A DNA stretch of 40,091 nucleotides from Microcaldota archaeon (lineage in GTDB: Archaea; Micrarchaeota; Micrarchaeia; Micrarchaeales; Micrarchaeaceae): contig JAJYIZ010000006.1 in NCBI GenBank assembly GCA_021789815.1, positions 1 through 40,091 on the forward strand. The letters run 5' to 3'. Of this stretch, positions 6,938 through 16,152 are shown one piece after another. Positions within the stretch are counted from its first letter, which is position 1; every line of letters starts with the position of its first letter. The position numbers were made by a program, and so were the translations under genes. Under the pieces are notes generated by a model, which made no database searches, was not told the DNA's origin, and worked only from the letters and a program-made list of their open reading frames with translations.

Positions 6938-8437
6938 ATGGCCGAAAAAGAAGAGACAAGGGTCCTTACCGAATACAGCCTCAATGCGAACGGGATGCCG
7001 ATAAACATAGAGATTGTGCAGGCCGAGGACTATGTTCCAAACTACAACGTAACGATACCGGGGCTCAGCAACCCGACAAAGCTTCTTCTCTTCTCTCTCA
7101 GGAGCGAGCTCGTAACGATGGTCGCTGTAGACACTACAAGAATAGAGGACAGGAAGTACCTTGAAGAGATCAACAGGAAGTATGCAGAATCAAGCTCGTT
7201 GCTCATTGACAAGTACCTGCCAGGCACACCCGCAGACACAAAGGCCCTGCTCATCGCCTACATAATAAACATGATGCTAGGGCTTGGTGACCTAGAGGCC
7301 CCGCTCGCCGATGACAACCTAGAGGAGATAGCGGTCAACGGCTCCTCTAATTTCATATGGGTCTTCCACAAGGAATACGGATGGTGCAGGACGAACATCA
7401 AGCCGGGGAACGAGGAGATAATATACGATTACGCGGAGCAGATAGGCAGGCGTGTGGGCCGTGAGATAAACAACCTATCACCGCTCATGGATGCGGTTCT
7501 TGCAGATGGCTCCAGGCTAAACGCCACGCTATACCCGATATCGCAGCAGGGCAACACTATAACGATAAGGAAGTTTGCGAAGAATCCATGGACCATGCCT
7601 GCAATGATAAAGAACAAGACCCTAAGCGCAGAGATCGGCGCCCTAATCTGGGTCTGCATCCAGAATGAGATAAGCATGCTGATATCTGGGGGTACAGCAA
7701 GCGGTAAGACAAGCATTCTCAACGCATCGAGCATATTCTTCCCACCAAACAGGAGGATAGTCTCTGTTGAGGAAACAAGGGAGCTCACACTGCCGGGCTT
7801 CCTGCAATGGGTGCCCATGGTAACAAGGCAGCCCAACCCAGAGGGCAAGGGAGAAGTCACGTTGTATGACCTGTCGGTCAACGCGCTTCGCCAGCGTCCA
7901 GACATAGTAATAGTTGGAGAGATCAGGGTCAAGCACGACGCAGAGACGCTATTCGAGGCAATCCATACGGGCCACGCGGTCTACGGGACGGTCCACGCCG
8001 ACAACGCGCTAGACACGATAGTGAGGCTGACCAACCTGCCCATAGATGTGCCTAAGATAATGCTCAACGCGCTCGGTGCAGTGATAGTGGCATTCAGGCA
8101 CAGGAGCCGTGGCATAAGAAGGATACTAGAATACGGCGAAGTGCTCAGGAGCGGAGACGTTGGCATACTCTACAAATGGAACCCAAGGACGGACTCGTTT
8201 CCGCAGATCGGTGACATGACAAGGCTGGCGGACACGCTCATGCTCTATTCCGGCTACCAGCAAAAGGAGATCGCGGAGGACATAGAAGAGAAGGCAACTG
8301 TGCTAAACTGGATGGTGAAGAACGATGTGCTCTCTGTAGATGATGCAGGCCTTGTTGTCGCGAACTACTACAGGAACAGGAGCAAGGTCCTTGACATAGT
8401 CCAAAACGATGTCGAGTTCTCAAAGGATATATTTTAA
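6938..8437 (+). CDS. TadA/FlaI-like type IV pilus assembly ATPase
   Basis: A 499-residue secretion ATPase of the GspE/PilB/TadA/FlaI superfamily, the cytoplasmic motor that drives pilin insertion. Walker A, GGTASGKTS, is at residues 251-259; the Asp box around VSVEETRE at 276-283; the Walker B region DIVIVGEIR at 322-330; and the His box from HTGH to TVHAD at 343-355. The N-terminal domain (about 1-230) carries the region common to this family, including LEEIAVNGSSN. It is followed, with a 1-nt overlap of stop and start (TAATG), by the Pro/Gln-rich protein and then by two membrane platform proteins, so the operon makes a single complete motor and platform. Whether it works in assembly only or also in retraction cannot be told; there is only one ATPase here. 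Confidence 0.93.
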   Translation: MAEKEETRVLTEYSLNANGMPINIEIVQAEDYVPNYNVTIPGLSNPTKLLLFSLRSELVTMVAVDTTRIEDRKYLEEINRKYAESSSLLIDKYLPGTPADTKALLIAYIINMMLGLGDLEAPLADDNLEEIAVNGSSNFIWVFHKEYGWCRTNIKPGNEEIIYDYAEQIGRRVGREINNLSPLMDAVLADGSRLNATLYPISQQGNTITIRKFAKNPWTMPAMIKNKTLSAEIGALIWVCIQNEISMLISGGTASGKTSILNASSIFFPPNRRIVSVEETRELTLPGFLQWVPMVTRQPNPEGKGEVTLYDLSVNALRQRPDIVIVGEIRVKHDAETLFEAIHTGHAVYGTVHADNALDTIVRLTNLPIDVPKIMLNALGAVIVAFRHRSRGIRRILEYGEVLRSGDVGILYKWNPRTDSFPQIGDMTRLADTLMLYSGYQQKEIAEDIEEKATVLNWMVKNDVLSVDDAGLVVANYYRNRSKVLDIVQNDVEFSKDIF

Positions 8438-9204
8438 TGGATTCGTATCCTTATAGCTTTGGTAGAATGGAGGACCAACAAGGCGAGAGCGAGTACTCTA
8501 GGCTGCTTAAGAAAATATCAGAGATAGAGGGCAGCACAAAGCGCCAAGAGGCAGGCATAGCTGACATATCTGGAAGTTTCGGCGCGGGGTCCAAAAAGAG
8601 TTCCATAACGTACCAGGCGTTGCTCAACACTATACTTGAATCTGAGCGGCGCGGCGGTGCGTTCAGGAGGCCTGGCCAGGCGCCAGGAAGGCCACAGCCA
8701 ATGCAGCCGCAAGCAGCGCAACCAGAGCTGATTGTGCAGCCGGAGGTCCGCCCCATAGAGCAAGCCCCTATACAACAGCCCGAGCAGCTTGCAATGATGC
8801 AACAGCCGCAGCTCGAGCAGAAGGAGAGCTCCAAGGTATACGCCGGCAAGGAGCTCAAGGAATTGACAAAGCTTCTTCCAGTGCACGTCCCGGAGTTCGG
8901 AGAGCACAAGCTCAAGAGAACAGTAACAACAGAGCTGGTCCTTCCAAACCTGTCGCTTGCAGACCAGGTCGCAGAGCTTGAAAGGATACTAGAGGGGCTT
9001 ACATCCGGATCGCTCGCCACTACAGACGTTAGTACCATAAGCGAAGAAGTCTACGGCCTATTGAAAAAGGTGAATGCAGAGAAGCAGGAACTACAGAAGA
9101 AAAAGAAGCAGCTCGAAGGCGACGAGTTCCAGCTATGGAAGCTGAGGGACCAGCGCATCAAGGAGGTAATAACGCAGCTGGAGATGGCGAAGAAGAGAAG
9201 GTGA
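8437..9204 (+). CDS. Pro/Gln-rich coiled-coil protein of the pilus operon
   Basis: No known family was recognised. The 255-residue protein has a hydrophilic N-terminus (about 1-80), a low-complexity Pro/Gln segment (about 80-135), a short region with hydrophobic strands (about 140-180) and a C-terminal coiled coil (about 180-255, ending in many Lys/Glu/Gln). No signal peptide or membrane segment is visible, so it is presumably cytoplasmic. The start codon overlaps the ATPase stop by one base and the next gene follows 4 nt downstream, so it belongs to the assembly machine. The next protein begins with a similar Pro/Gln-rich stretch, and the two could interact through these segments. A linker between motor and platform is a reasonable guess. 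Confidence 0.75.
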   Translation: MDSYPYSFGRMEDQQGESEYSRLLKKISEIEGSTKRQEAGIADISGSFGAGSKKSSITYQALLNTILESERRGGAFRRPGQAPGRPQPMQPQAAQPELIVQPEVRPIEQAPIQQPEQLAMMQQPQLEQKESSKVYAGKELKELTKLLPVHVPEFGEHKLKRTVTTELVLPNLSLADQVAELERILEGLTSGSLATTDVSTISEEVYGLLKKVNAEKQELQKKKKQLEGDEFQLWKLRDQRIKEVITQLEMAKKRR

Positions 9205-9208
9205 AATT

Positions 9209-10405
9209 TTGCTCTTCAAGAAAAAGGCACCAAAGATAGTAACGATCGATGGCAAGAAGATAGAGCTTCAGCCAAAGCCTGGCCTGAACCTGTTCAAGCC
9301 GAAAGCAAAACCGGCACAGAAACCAGTGCAAGAGAAACCTGCAGAGATGAAGGCAGCGCAGACGAAGGTTGAGCAGCCTGTTCTCAAGGAGAAACCACAA
9401 CCACAGAAAGCTGCGCAGGAAACACAGCCTACTCCAAAACCGCAACCACAAATCCAACCACAGCCTGCTGTGCAGAAGCAAGAGCAGCCAAAGCAGCAGC
9501 CACAGGTGCCGAAAGAAAAGCCGATCCCGATGCCAAAGCTGCAGCACAAAGGGGGCAGGAGCAACATGCCGGGCTTCCTCGGAACCTATATCCAAAAACA
9601 GACGCTTAAGCACAGAAATCTAGAGATTCCCCTCAAGCAGCACAACATAGCCGCTACTCTCGAGCAATTCATAGAGAGGATGTTCATGGCTGCGCTGCTC
9701 ATGACCTTCATAATAGGGATCATGCTTCTTCTGCTTCTACTAAGAATAGGAATAATACCCGCCGGCGCTGTCGTGCTGGCGTTGGCAGTCTCATATCTGG
9801 TCTACCAGATAGCCTTCAACACGTTCATAAACTTCCCTCTAAGGAAGGAGGAGACACTGTCGAGGAACATAGAGCGCGACATACTCTTCGCTACCCGTGA
9901 TATGATAATATCTTTAAGGTCTGGCATGACGCTCTACAATGCAATAGTGTCGATAAGCACTGGCTACGGCGATGCGAGCAAGGAGTTCGCCAAGATAACC
10001 GAGAGGGCGCAGATCGGCATGTCATTGGAAGAGGCAATAGACAGGACAATAACGGAGAGCAAGAACCAGTCGTTCAGGAGGATAATGCTTCAGGCATCTG
10101 CAAGCATAAAGGCAGGCGCCGACATAGTCGCCGCTTTGCAGACTATAACAGACCAACTGTCGCAGGAACGTATAATCGCACTTAGAAGGTACGGGCAGAG
10201 GCTCAACGCCATAGCGATGTTCTACATGCTCTTCGGTGTGATACTTCCCAGCATGGGCATAGCGATCCTTGCGATTCTCACAACATTCATATCTATATTC
10301 GTCGTCAATTCGTCTGTCCTTGAGGCAGCGCTTGTCGGCATAGTGTTCCTGCAGCTGATCTTCCTGCAGATGATAAGGAGATCGAGGCCTGTATTCGCTA
10401 TGTGA
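9209..10405 (+). CDS. TadB/FlaJ-like pilus platform protein with Pro/Gln N-terminus
   Basis: A 398-residue protein of the GspF/T2SSF family, the inner-membrane platform on which the filament is built. Residues 1-110 form a cytoplasmic Lys/Pro/Gln-rich, disordered extension, unusual for the family. Hydrophobic segments follow at about 158-200, then the cytoplasmic helical T2SSF core (about 215-330, with LRSGMTLYNAIVSIS), then two or three more at about 335-395. The start is a TTG at 9209: it follows the previous stop closely and has an AGGTGA Shine-Dalgarno-like sequence just upstream, and the next in-frame ATG (residue 48) would remove part of the extension. It is translationally coupled with its neighbours and pairs with the second platform protein next to it. 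Confidence 0.88.
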   Translation: MLFKKKAPKIVTIDGKKIELQPKPGLNLFKPKAKPAQKPVQEKPAEMKAAQTKVEQPVLKEKPQPQKAAQETQPTPKPQPQIQPQPAVQKQEQPKQQPQVPKEKPIPMPKLQHKGGRSNMPGFLGTYIQKQTLKHRNLEIPLKQHNIAATLEQFIERMFMAALLMTFIIGIMLLLLLLRIGIIPAGAVVLALAVSYLVYQIAFNTFINFPLRKEETLSRNIERDILFATRDMIISLRSGMTLYNAIVSISTGYGDASKEFAKITERAQIGMSLEEAIDRTITESKNQSFRRIMLQASASIKAGADIVAALQTITDQLSQERIIALRRYGQRLNAIAMFYMLFGVILPSMGIAILAILTTFISIFVVNSSVLEAALVGIVFLQLIFLQMIRRSRPVFAM

Positions 10406-10409
10406 TGCT

Positions 10410-11402
10410 ATGGCAATAAACTTTGAGAGGCTTGTATCGAGGGACCTTGCGAGGCGCATCTCAGTAGAGCTGGACCTCGCAGGCGTCAAGAGCAGCGTCA
10501 ACCGAATGCTCGGCAACGCAATAGTCGGCGCACTCGTCCTTCTCATAGCCGTATCTTTCATGCTCGTCCTCTTTGTGCACCTAGAGTCCTTGATAGCGTT
10601 CGCCATAGGTGTGGGCTTCGCAGGATTCTACCTTGCGTTCATCTACATATTCCTTGAATTTTTGATAGACAGGCGCAGGACTGCGATGGAGACGATGCTG
10701 CCAGATTATCTTCAGATAACGTCTGCAAACCTTAGGAGCGGCATAGCCCTGGACAGGGCGATGCTGCTCGCGGCAAGGCCGGAATTCACCTTCTTTGCTG
10801 AGGACATAAAGGACATGAGCAGGCGCGTTTACGGCGGCGAAACCCTCGCAAACGCGCTCAAGGGATTGCAGCCAAAATACAGGTCGTACCAGCTCAACCA
10901 TACTGTAAGGATGATTACAGAATCATTAAGATATGGAGGCGCGATGGCCGACCTTCTTGAGCAGATATCAAAGGACCTAAGAGACCAGCAGATAATTCAA
11001 AAGGAGGTTGCGAGCCAGCTCTTCATGTACAGCATATTCATAGCATTCGCGGGAGTGATAGCCGCGCCCGTCCTGTACGCTCTGACAGGGCAGATGATAA
11101 GCGTGACCACTAACGTCTGGAAAGGCATAACCTTGTCATCGAATGTCCTGTCGACGTCTACTGTGTCGTTCCTGAGGCCCACCCCGCCGCAGATAGGTGT
11201 CACGACCTACAGGTACTTCTCAATTACTGCGATAATAATAATCACGGGTTTCGCTGCAGCCATAATGTCAGCGATATCAACGGGATCGGCAATCCGCGGG
11301 CTCAGATACCTACCGGTTTTCATACTTGGCGGACTTGGAATATACCTGATTGTTGCAAGGCTGATACTTGGCTTCTTCGCTGGCATAACGCCGGCAGGCT
11401 GA
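10410..11402 (+). CDS. TadC/FlaJ-like pilus platform protein
   Basis: A 330-residue GspF/T2SSF-type membrane protein. Hydrophobic segments at about 38-82 (two helices) precede the cytoplasmic core (about 90-200, with LPDYLQITSANLRSGIALDRAM and a second GGAMADLLEQISKDLRDQQ helix-turn region typical of T2SSF repeats), and three further segments follow at about 205-325. Having two platform proteins with one ATPase matches the TadB/TadC arrangement. The gene starts 4 nt after the previous stop and is the last of the operon; its stop lies 5 bp from the stop of the convergent prepilin operon. No prepilin peptidase is encoded in the operon, so that enzyme must come from elsewhere. Confidence 0.9.
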   Translation: MAINFERLVSRDLARRISVELDLAGVKSSVNRMLGNAIVGALVLLIAVSFMLVLFVHLESLIAFAIGVGFAGFYLAFIYIFLEFLIDRRRTAMETMLPDYLQITSANLRSGIALDRAMLLAARPEFTFFAEDIKDMSRRVYGGETLANALKGLQPKYRSYQLNHTVRMITESLRYGGAMADLLEQISKDLRDQQIIQKEVASQLFMYSIFIAFAGVIAAPVLYALTGQMISVTTNVWKGITLSSNVLSTSTVSFLRPTPPQIGVTTYRYFSITAIIIITGFAAAIMSAISTGSAIRGLRYLPVFILGGLGIYLIVARLILGFFAGITPAG

Positions 11403-11407
11403 CTGCG

Positions 11408-13957
11408 CTATGTCTGCATGAATGACGCTCCGCACGTGTTCGTCACAACGTTGGCATTCGTGCAGATGATTCCGTTATATCTGTAGAGATAGCCAGGGTA
11501 CTTGCCTTCTAGGTCAGGTGTTTGGTTCACAAGGCCGTTGATTGTTGAGGAGAGTGGCCAATACCCTATGGGTGTGTTGCCAACTACGGTATTGTTGAGA
11601 TACAGGGCCTGTACGTGGCCAGCGCTCAGGACGCTGTTGTAGAGCTGTACGTCTGTTATTATGCCCCTGTAGTTTGATGCATTTCCTATGATCAATGTGC
11701 CTATGGAGTTGAACGATGTAACTGTAGATTTTGTGTTTGCAACAAAGTTTCCATTGAGATAGAAATCAACGACAGCGTTGCTAGCCCCGCCAGATGTAAT
11801 CATGGAGCAGTCGGTTGTTATGAAGCTCCAGGTTCCGGTCTGTGTGATCTGGGAAGTTGTCTCGCTCTTGCCATCGCACAATGTCGTCAAGAAGCCTGCT
11901 GCGGTAGCCTCCACAGCGAAGCCGCCGGACAGGCTGCTCACCATCCAACTTCTCGAATTTTCTAGCGTGTCCGGGTAGAACCAGAAGCTTATCGTGTAGG
12001 CATTGTAGTTGTAGCTGCTACCTGTTGTCTGCACCATCGCGTTGGTGCTTCCGAAGAAGTGTATCCCTTGGGGTTGGAAGCCGTTGTAGATGTTGAATGC
12101 TTCTGATTCGTTGTACGATATGCCATTTACCACAGAGAGCGGCCTCGAACCAAGATAGAGATGCCCGAGCGAGGCGTTCGTGCACTGTGTTGGATTTGCG
12201 CAATTGAGAACCCCTATCGCAGGGCTGGTGTTGTAAGCGTTGGGCAGACTCTTGAAGAGAGGGTCTGCAGTGTAATCCGGTATGTTGTAGTATTTTATGT
12301 TGGTCGCCGTTCCGTTGTTGTCTGCGCCAGAGTAGCCCGTTGCATTTCCATTTAGCGGATACCATCCGACAAGGCTCTTGTTAGATATCGGTGTACCATC
12401 TATCCCGTTGAGGTAAATCTGCATGATTTGCGCCGGAGATAGCGCAGAGCTGTACACCTGCAGGTTCGACATGTTACCCACAAATCCTCCGGTCCCGCCT
12501 AGTGTAAGACTGTTCAGCGAGTATACCGCTGCAGGTACGGGCACCGTCACGTTGCCGCTCAGGCCTGTGTATGCGCTTGCTATTCCGTTGTTTATGCTTA
12601 CCGCTACGAAGTTCCAGTTATTGTAAACGATGCCTATACTGTTGCTGCTAAGTGTGCAGCTGCTGCTACCGATGGAGAGCTTTTCTGGATAGTAGAGACC
12701 AGAGCCAGCCGCGAAGCTTAGACCGATGTTGTTGGTGCCAAGCGAATTAAATATCGTTCCGGAAGCGGCTGGTCCGTTCGGTTTCACCCATACCGTAACC
12801 GTGACTGTATTTGAGTTGAGTGTATTCTTAGTTATTATATTGCTTGTAGAGCCGGAGAACCCTGCGCTCTCCCTCCCAAGCTGGCCAAACGAGAATATTC
12901 CGGGACCCGCACCCCTGTCTGCGGTCTGTTGGGAGTCCATCAAATACGATGCCGTGTAGGGGGATGCAGACCAGTACCCATTCTGTATCGCAGTCTGTAT
13001 TGGTGATGGGTCGAGCAGCGCAAGGCCAGGTCCATCGAGCAGCAAGGACGTGCCGTTGCCTATGATATTGGTCGTTATGATGCTGTTAGGAAATATAAGG
13101 TAAGGTTTTAGGTTTACCCCAGGAACTACATTAGCAACAAGACCTGCCATTCTGCACACCCCAGAACCCATGTTTATCGCGTTTGAGGTCACAAGTATGT
13201 AGTTGCTGGTCTGGAATTGCGAGGGTACGGCAGAGCAGCCGCTTGGCGTCCCTCCTATGAATATCGCCGTGCCATACGCGAACATGAATGGGCTGGTGCT
13301 TCCCGAGATTGCATACGTGTTTCCAATAAGTGTGGCTTGCGGGAAGGCCGATGCCTTTACATAAGATGGATTGCCGTTCTGCGCTCCGATAAGACTCTGC
13401 GTTCCGTTTATGCTGATGTTTGCTACCGAATATATCGGATAGCTGGTTGTGCTGTAGGTGCCGTTTAGCACGGCAAGGCCGGAGAGCCTTGCTGTAAGAT
13501 AGAACGGCATTGTCTGGTATACAGTTATGCTCATGTTTGTGAGGTTGAGTATGCCGCCCTGCAGCCCCGCAACCCTCTTTAATGCAGTAGTATAGTTGCC
13601 AAGGGTCGCCCCGCCCATGTACGAGAGCATGTTCGTGCCGTATATAGTCCCGTTGGTCATCAGGCTGTCCAGGGCAAATGCAGTATTGTTGACGAAGTGA
13701 TAGGTTCTAAGGGATGGCGTCGATTCGTAGGTCAGCAGGGCAGAAAGCGCATTGTTCAGGCTTGTCGTCAGGAATCCGGAAGAGCCGCCGTTTATCTGAT
13801 TGAGCAATGAGGCAGATGCGTATGCAGAAGATCCGCTAGTTGCAAGCTGGTTGTAGCCCATGTTGAGCACTATGTACGTGATGAGTTCGCCTAGCAGCAG
13901 TATGAAGAGCACAAGCGTTGCAAGCGTTAGCAGCACTCCCTTTTTGCTCTTCATCAT
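11408..13957 (-). CDS. Giant prepilin-like protein with two LamG domains
   Basis: A 849-residue surface protein, last gene of the prepilin operon. The start is the ATG overlapping the upstream stop (ATGA, 13957); an in-frame GTG 6 nt earlier is possible. The N-terminus MMKSKKG followed by about 25 hydrophobic residues looks like a class III signal, cut after Lys-Lys-Gly, with the hydrophobic helix kept as the pilin core. An outer region (about 40-370) is Ser/Gly/Asn/Tyr-rich with many sequons. Two LamG/concanavalin-like jelly-roll domains follow, at about 375-520 and 640-790, each ending in the pattern S-x-x-(Q/H)-(I/V)-x-x-(I/L)-Y-L-N. After the first comes the linker LVGWYPLNGN. Such domains commonly bind glycans or other surface ligands, so an adhesin at or near a filament tip is likely. 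Confidence 0.8.
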   Translation of the reverse strand: MMKSKKGVLLTLATLVLFILLLGELITYIVLNMGYNQLATSGSSAYASASLLNQINGGSSGFLTTSLNNALSALLTYESTPSLRTYHFVNNTAFALDSLMTNGTIYGTNMLSYMGGATLGNYTTALKRVAGLQGGILNLTNMSITVYQTMPFYLTARLSGLAVLNGTYSTTSYPIYSVANISINGTQSLIGAQNGNPSYVKASAFPQATLIGNTYAISGSTSPFMFAYGTAIFIGGTPSGCSAVPSQFQTSNYILVTSNAINMGSGVCRMAGLVANVVPGVNLKPYLIFPNSIITTNIIGNGTSLLLDGPGLALLDPSPIQTAIQNGYWSASPYTASYLMDSQQTADRGAGPGIFSFGQLGRESAGFSGSTSNIITKNTLNSNTVTVTVWVKPNGPAASGTIFNSLGTNNIGLSFAAGSGLYYPEKLSIGSSSCTLSSNSIGIVYNNWNFVAVSINNGIASAYTGLSGNVTVPVPAAVYSLNSLTLGGTGGFVGNMSNLQVYSSALSPAQIMQIYLNGIDGTPISNKSLVGWYPLNGNATGYSGADNNGTATNIKYYNIPDYTADPLFKSLPNAYNTSPAIGVLNCANPTQCTNASLGHLYLGSRPLSVVNGISYNESEAFNIYNGFQPQGIHFFGSTNAMVQTTGSSYNYNAYTISFWFYPDTLENSRSWMVSSLSGGFAVEATAAGFLTTLCDGKSETTSQITQTGTWSFITTDCSMITSGGASNAVVDFYLNGNFVANTKSTVTSFNSIGTLIIGNASNYRGIITDVQLYNSVLSAGHVQALYLNNTVVGNTPIGYWPLSSTINGLVNQTPDLEGKYPGYLYRYNGIICTNANVVTNTCGASFMQT

Positions 13958-16152
13958 CTCCACACCACCACGCTCACGTTGTATAGAGCGTTAGACTTTG
14001 TACCTAGGCTGAACGGGAAGGAGGTCGAACTCACCTGATAGGCGCTTGCAAGCGACGCTGGGATAAATGATGTCTTGGTATATGTGACATTGTAAGGATA
14101 GCCAACGCTACCAGAGCCGCTGTAATCGTTGGAGTCACCGTCAAGTGGGTACCAGGCATCCAGGCTTGTCGTGCTGTTGCTCGGTACTGGCACTCCGCCT
14201 ATCCCGTTTAGGTATATGCCCTCTACCTGGCTCGCGTTAAGCGTTCCTGTGTACACCTGCACGTTGGTTATCAAGGCGTTGCCGAACGAGATCGGCGCGT
14301 TTGTAGGATTCACACCTATCGCCAGCGCAGGGTTCGCAATCTTCTGGACTGTCGCGCTTGTCGTGCACACGGTGTCCAGGTTTCCATTCATATATATGTT
14401 TACAGAATTATAGTTCGTTACAACGACATTGATGTTATACCACTTGCCAGCCAGTATGCTGTTTGCGGGAGTTGTGCACGATTTTCCATTCATGGTCCAG
14501 TTGAAATACGACAAAGCAGAGGTGGTGCTCAAAGTGGCACTCCCGAAATTGAAGCCCTGGCTTCCACCAACGCCATTGTTGCTTATCGCGTTGTATATGT
14601 CTAGTATGGGTCCGGGCGCGTTTGCGCTGAACCACATCGATACGCTGAAGCTGCTTGTCGGATATTTTATGCTGGGCGCATATACGGCAATGTTCTTGCC
14701 GTTGAACGACGGCACTGTGAGAGACGGCGCATACGTTCCATTGATCAGGATGCCTATATGGCTGGCTTTGTAAGAGCTGTTCAGTAAGGCCGTTGCACAG
14801 CCGCCATAGCCGTTCAGATACATGCTTGCTATCGCCTGCAGGACACTGTCACTGCCTGGTGCTCTGCACGTCCCGAAAGCATAGAGGATGTTATTCCCAG
14901 ACATGTAGGCATTGCCGTAAGCTAGCGCTACGTCCTGATACAAAGATGCGCTGGCGGCAGGTATCGTTATGTTCCACAGCGGCGTGCTGTTGGACGACAA
15001 CAGATAGGATGTAAAGTGTGTGTAGTTTGCGACGACGTACACCTGTCTGGCTGTTGTTGCAGGTGTCTCGTTTTCATTTCCTGGCGTAGGCATTACAGCA
15101 AAGTTCCCGGTCAGTGTCCCTGCCGCAGGATTTGTTGCATATATCTTGTTGTAGAGGAACCAATAGGCCGTGTTGCCACTTATCGATACCCCGCCGATAG
15201 CTTTTGAGGGCAAGCTGGTCCCGGCCGGTTGCTGGAGCCAAAGGAGTTGTCCAGCCATGTTGTATCCATTGAGCCCGTAATAACCAGGCACCAGCAGAAT
15301 ATTACCCGAAATAGCCGGCAGGTTATATTTGTCTCCTACAGTACTGGACCATACCTGCTGCAGGTTTCCACCAGAAAGCGCAAATCCACTCCCTGCACCG
15401 CCACCGCCATACGAAGTACCTCCGCTTATCTCAAACAACCCCGATCCATAGACGGGTGTGGTAGATGCATACGGCACTGCATTGTAGGTGATGCTGCCAT
15501 TAAGAGGGCTCACAAGTACAATGTTGCTGATGGCTCCAAAGGCTACGTAACCATCCTCTAACGAGAGTGGAGATGTAGGTGCAGCAGGCAGGGCTATCGA
15601 ATTCCATGTAACGAGCCCGTTCGATTGAACCTCTGTGATATAGCCTGTTGAATTTCCATATATTATGTAGCCCTTGTAGACTATTGGGTAGAGCACATTG
15701 CCCTGTATGCTCTTGCTCAGTATGAGATTTCCGGTTGTCGCGTTCACTGCATAAAGAATGTTTCCGGCAGCGAACACCGCCATGCCATAGTCTACAGATA
15801 TCGGAGATGTAATAGGTGCATTGGCAGGGAACTGGTACAGCAGCATTGGGAGCTGCGGGCCTATGTTCGAAAATGATAGGTGGGCGCCGCCATTGGCGAA
15901 AGATGGCCATGTGCTCTGTGCTCCAAGGCTTGCATTTGCCGCAGCTGACGCGTATATCGAACTCTGAGCTGCGCCAGAAAGCGTTGTTCCAGACAGGCTC
16001 TGCGCCGCGCTGTAGGCCTCCGATCCAGAGGGCTGGAATCCAAAAGGAGTCGAAAGGTTAGCAAATACAAGTATGCCAACAGCAGCGCTTGCAACAATCA
16101 ATGCGAATGCTGCATCGACCGTGAATATAAATCCTTTAAGGTTTCCTACCAT
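13954..16152 (-). CDS. Giant prepilin-like protein with beta-propeller-like and LamG domains
   Basis: A 732-residue protein. I start at the ATG at 16152, which overlaps the upstream stop by one base (TGATG) and follows GGTGAG; the in-frame ATG at 16182 would add 10 residues and overlap more. The N-terminus MVGNLKG then FIFTVDAAFALIVASAAVGILVF is a typical class III prepilin leader and core helix. Residues about 115-430 show repeated strands such as GNILYAVNATTGNLI and GYIIYGNSTGYITEV, the pattern of PQQ-type beta-propeller repeats. A LamG domain lies at about 480-650, followed by the linker motif AWYPLDGDSNDYSG. It sits between two other prepilin-like genes with 4-nt or smaller overlaps. A filament or tip subunit with a receptor-binding head is the simplest reading. 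Confidence 0.78.
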   Translation of the reverse strand: MVGNLKGFIFTVDAAFALIVASAAVGILVFANLSTPFGFQPSGSEAYSAAQSLSGTTLSGAAQSSIYASAAANASLGAQSTWPSFANGGAHLSFSNIGPQLPMLLYQFPANAPITSPISVDYGMAVFAAGNILYAVNATTGNLILSKSIQGNVLYPIVYKGYIIYGNSTGYITEVQSNGLVTWNSIALPAAPTSPLSLEDGYVAFGAISNIVLVSPLNGSITYNAVPYASTTPVYGSGLFEISGGTSYGGGGAGSGFALSGGNLQQVWSSTVGDKYNLPAISGNILLVPGYYGLNGYNMAGQLLWLQQPAGTSLPSKAIGGVSISGNTAYWFLYNKIYATNPAAGTLTGNFAVMPTPGNENETPATTARQVYVVANYTHFTSYLLSSNSTPLWNITIPAASASLYQDVALAYGNAYMSGNNILYAFGTCRAPGSDSVLQAIASMYLNGYGGCATALLNSSYKASHIGILINGTYAPSLTVPSFNGKNIAVYAPSIKYPTSSFSVSMWFSANAPGPILDIYNAISNNGVGGSQGFNFGSATLSTTSALSYFNWTMNGKSCTTPANSILAGKWYNINVVVTNYNSVNIYMNGNLDTVCTTSATVQKIANPALAIGVNPTNAPISFGNALITNVQVYTGTLNASQVEGIYLNGIGGVPVPSNSTTSLDAWYPLDGDSNDYSGSGSVGYPYNVTYTKTSFIPASLASAYQVSSTSFPFSLGTKSNALYNVSVVVWR

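Noticed and set aside
6190-7008. A long open frame on the minus strand opposite the winged-helix/coiled-coil gene
   Set aside because: It is a shadow: the plus strand encodes a coherent coiled coil with operon spacing, while the minus frame has a Ser/Leu/Phe-rich composition typical of antisense to Lys/Glu/Gln codons.
8451-9613. Cys/Leu/Gly-rich minus-strand frames opposite the Pro/Gln-rich genes
   Set aside because: The antisense of Pro/Gln-rich coding sequence gives such frames; no independent start signals or conserved motifs are seen.
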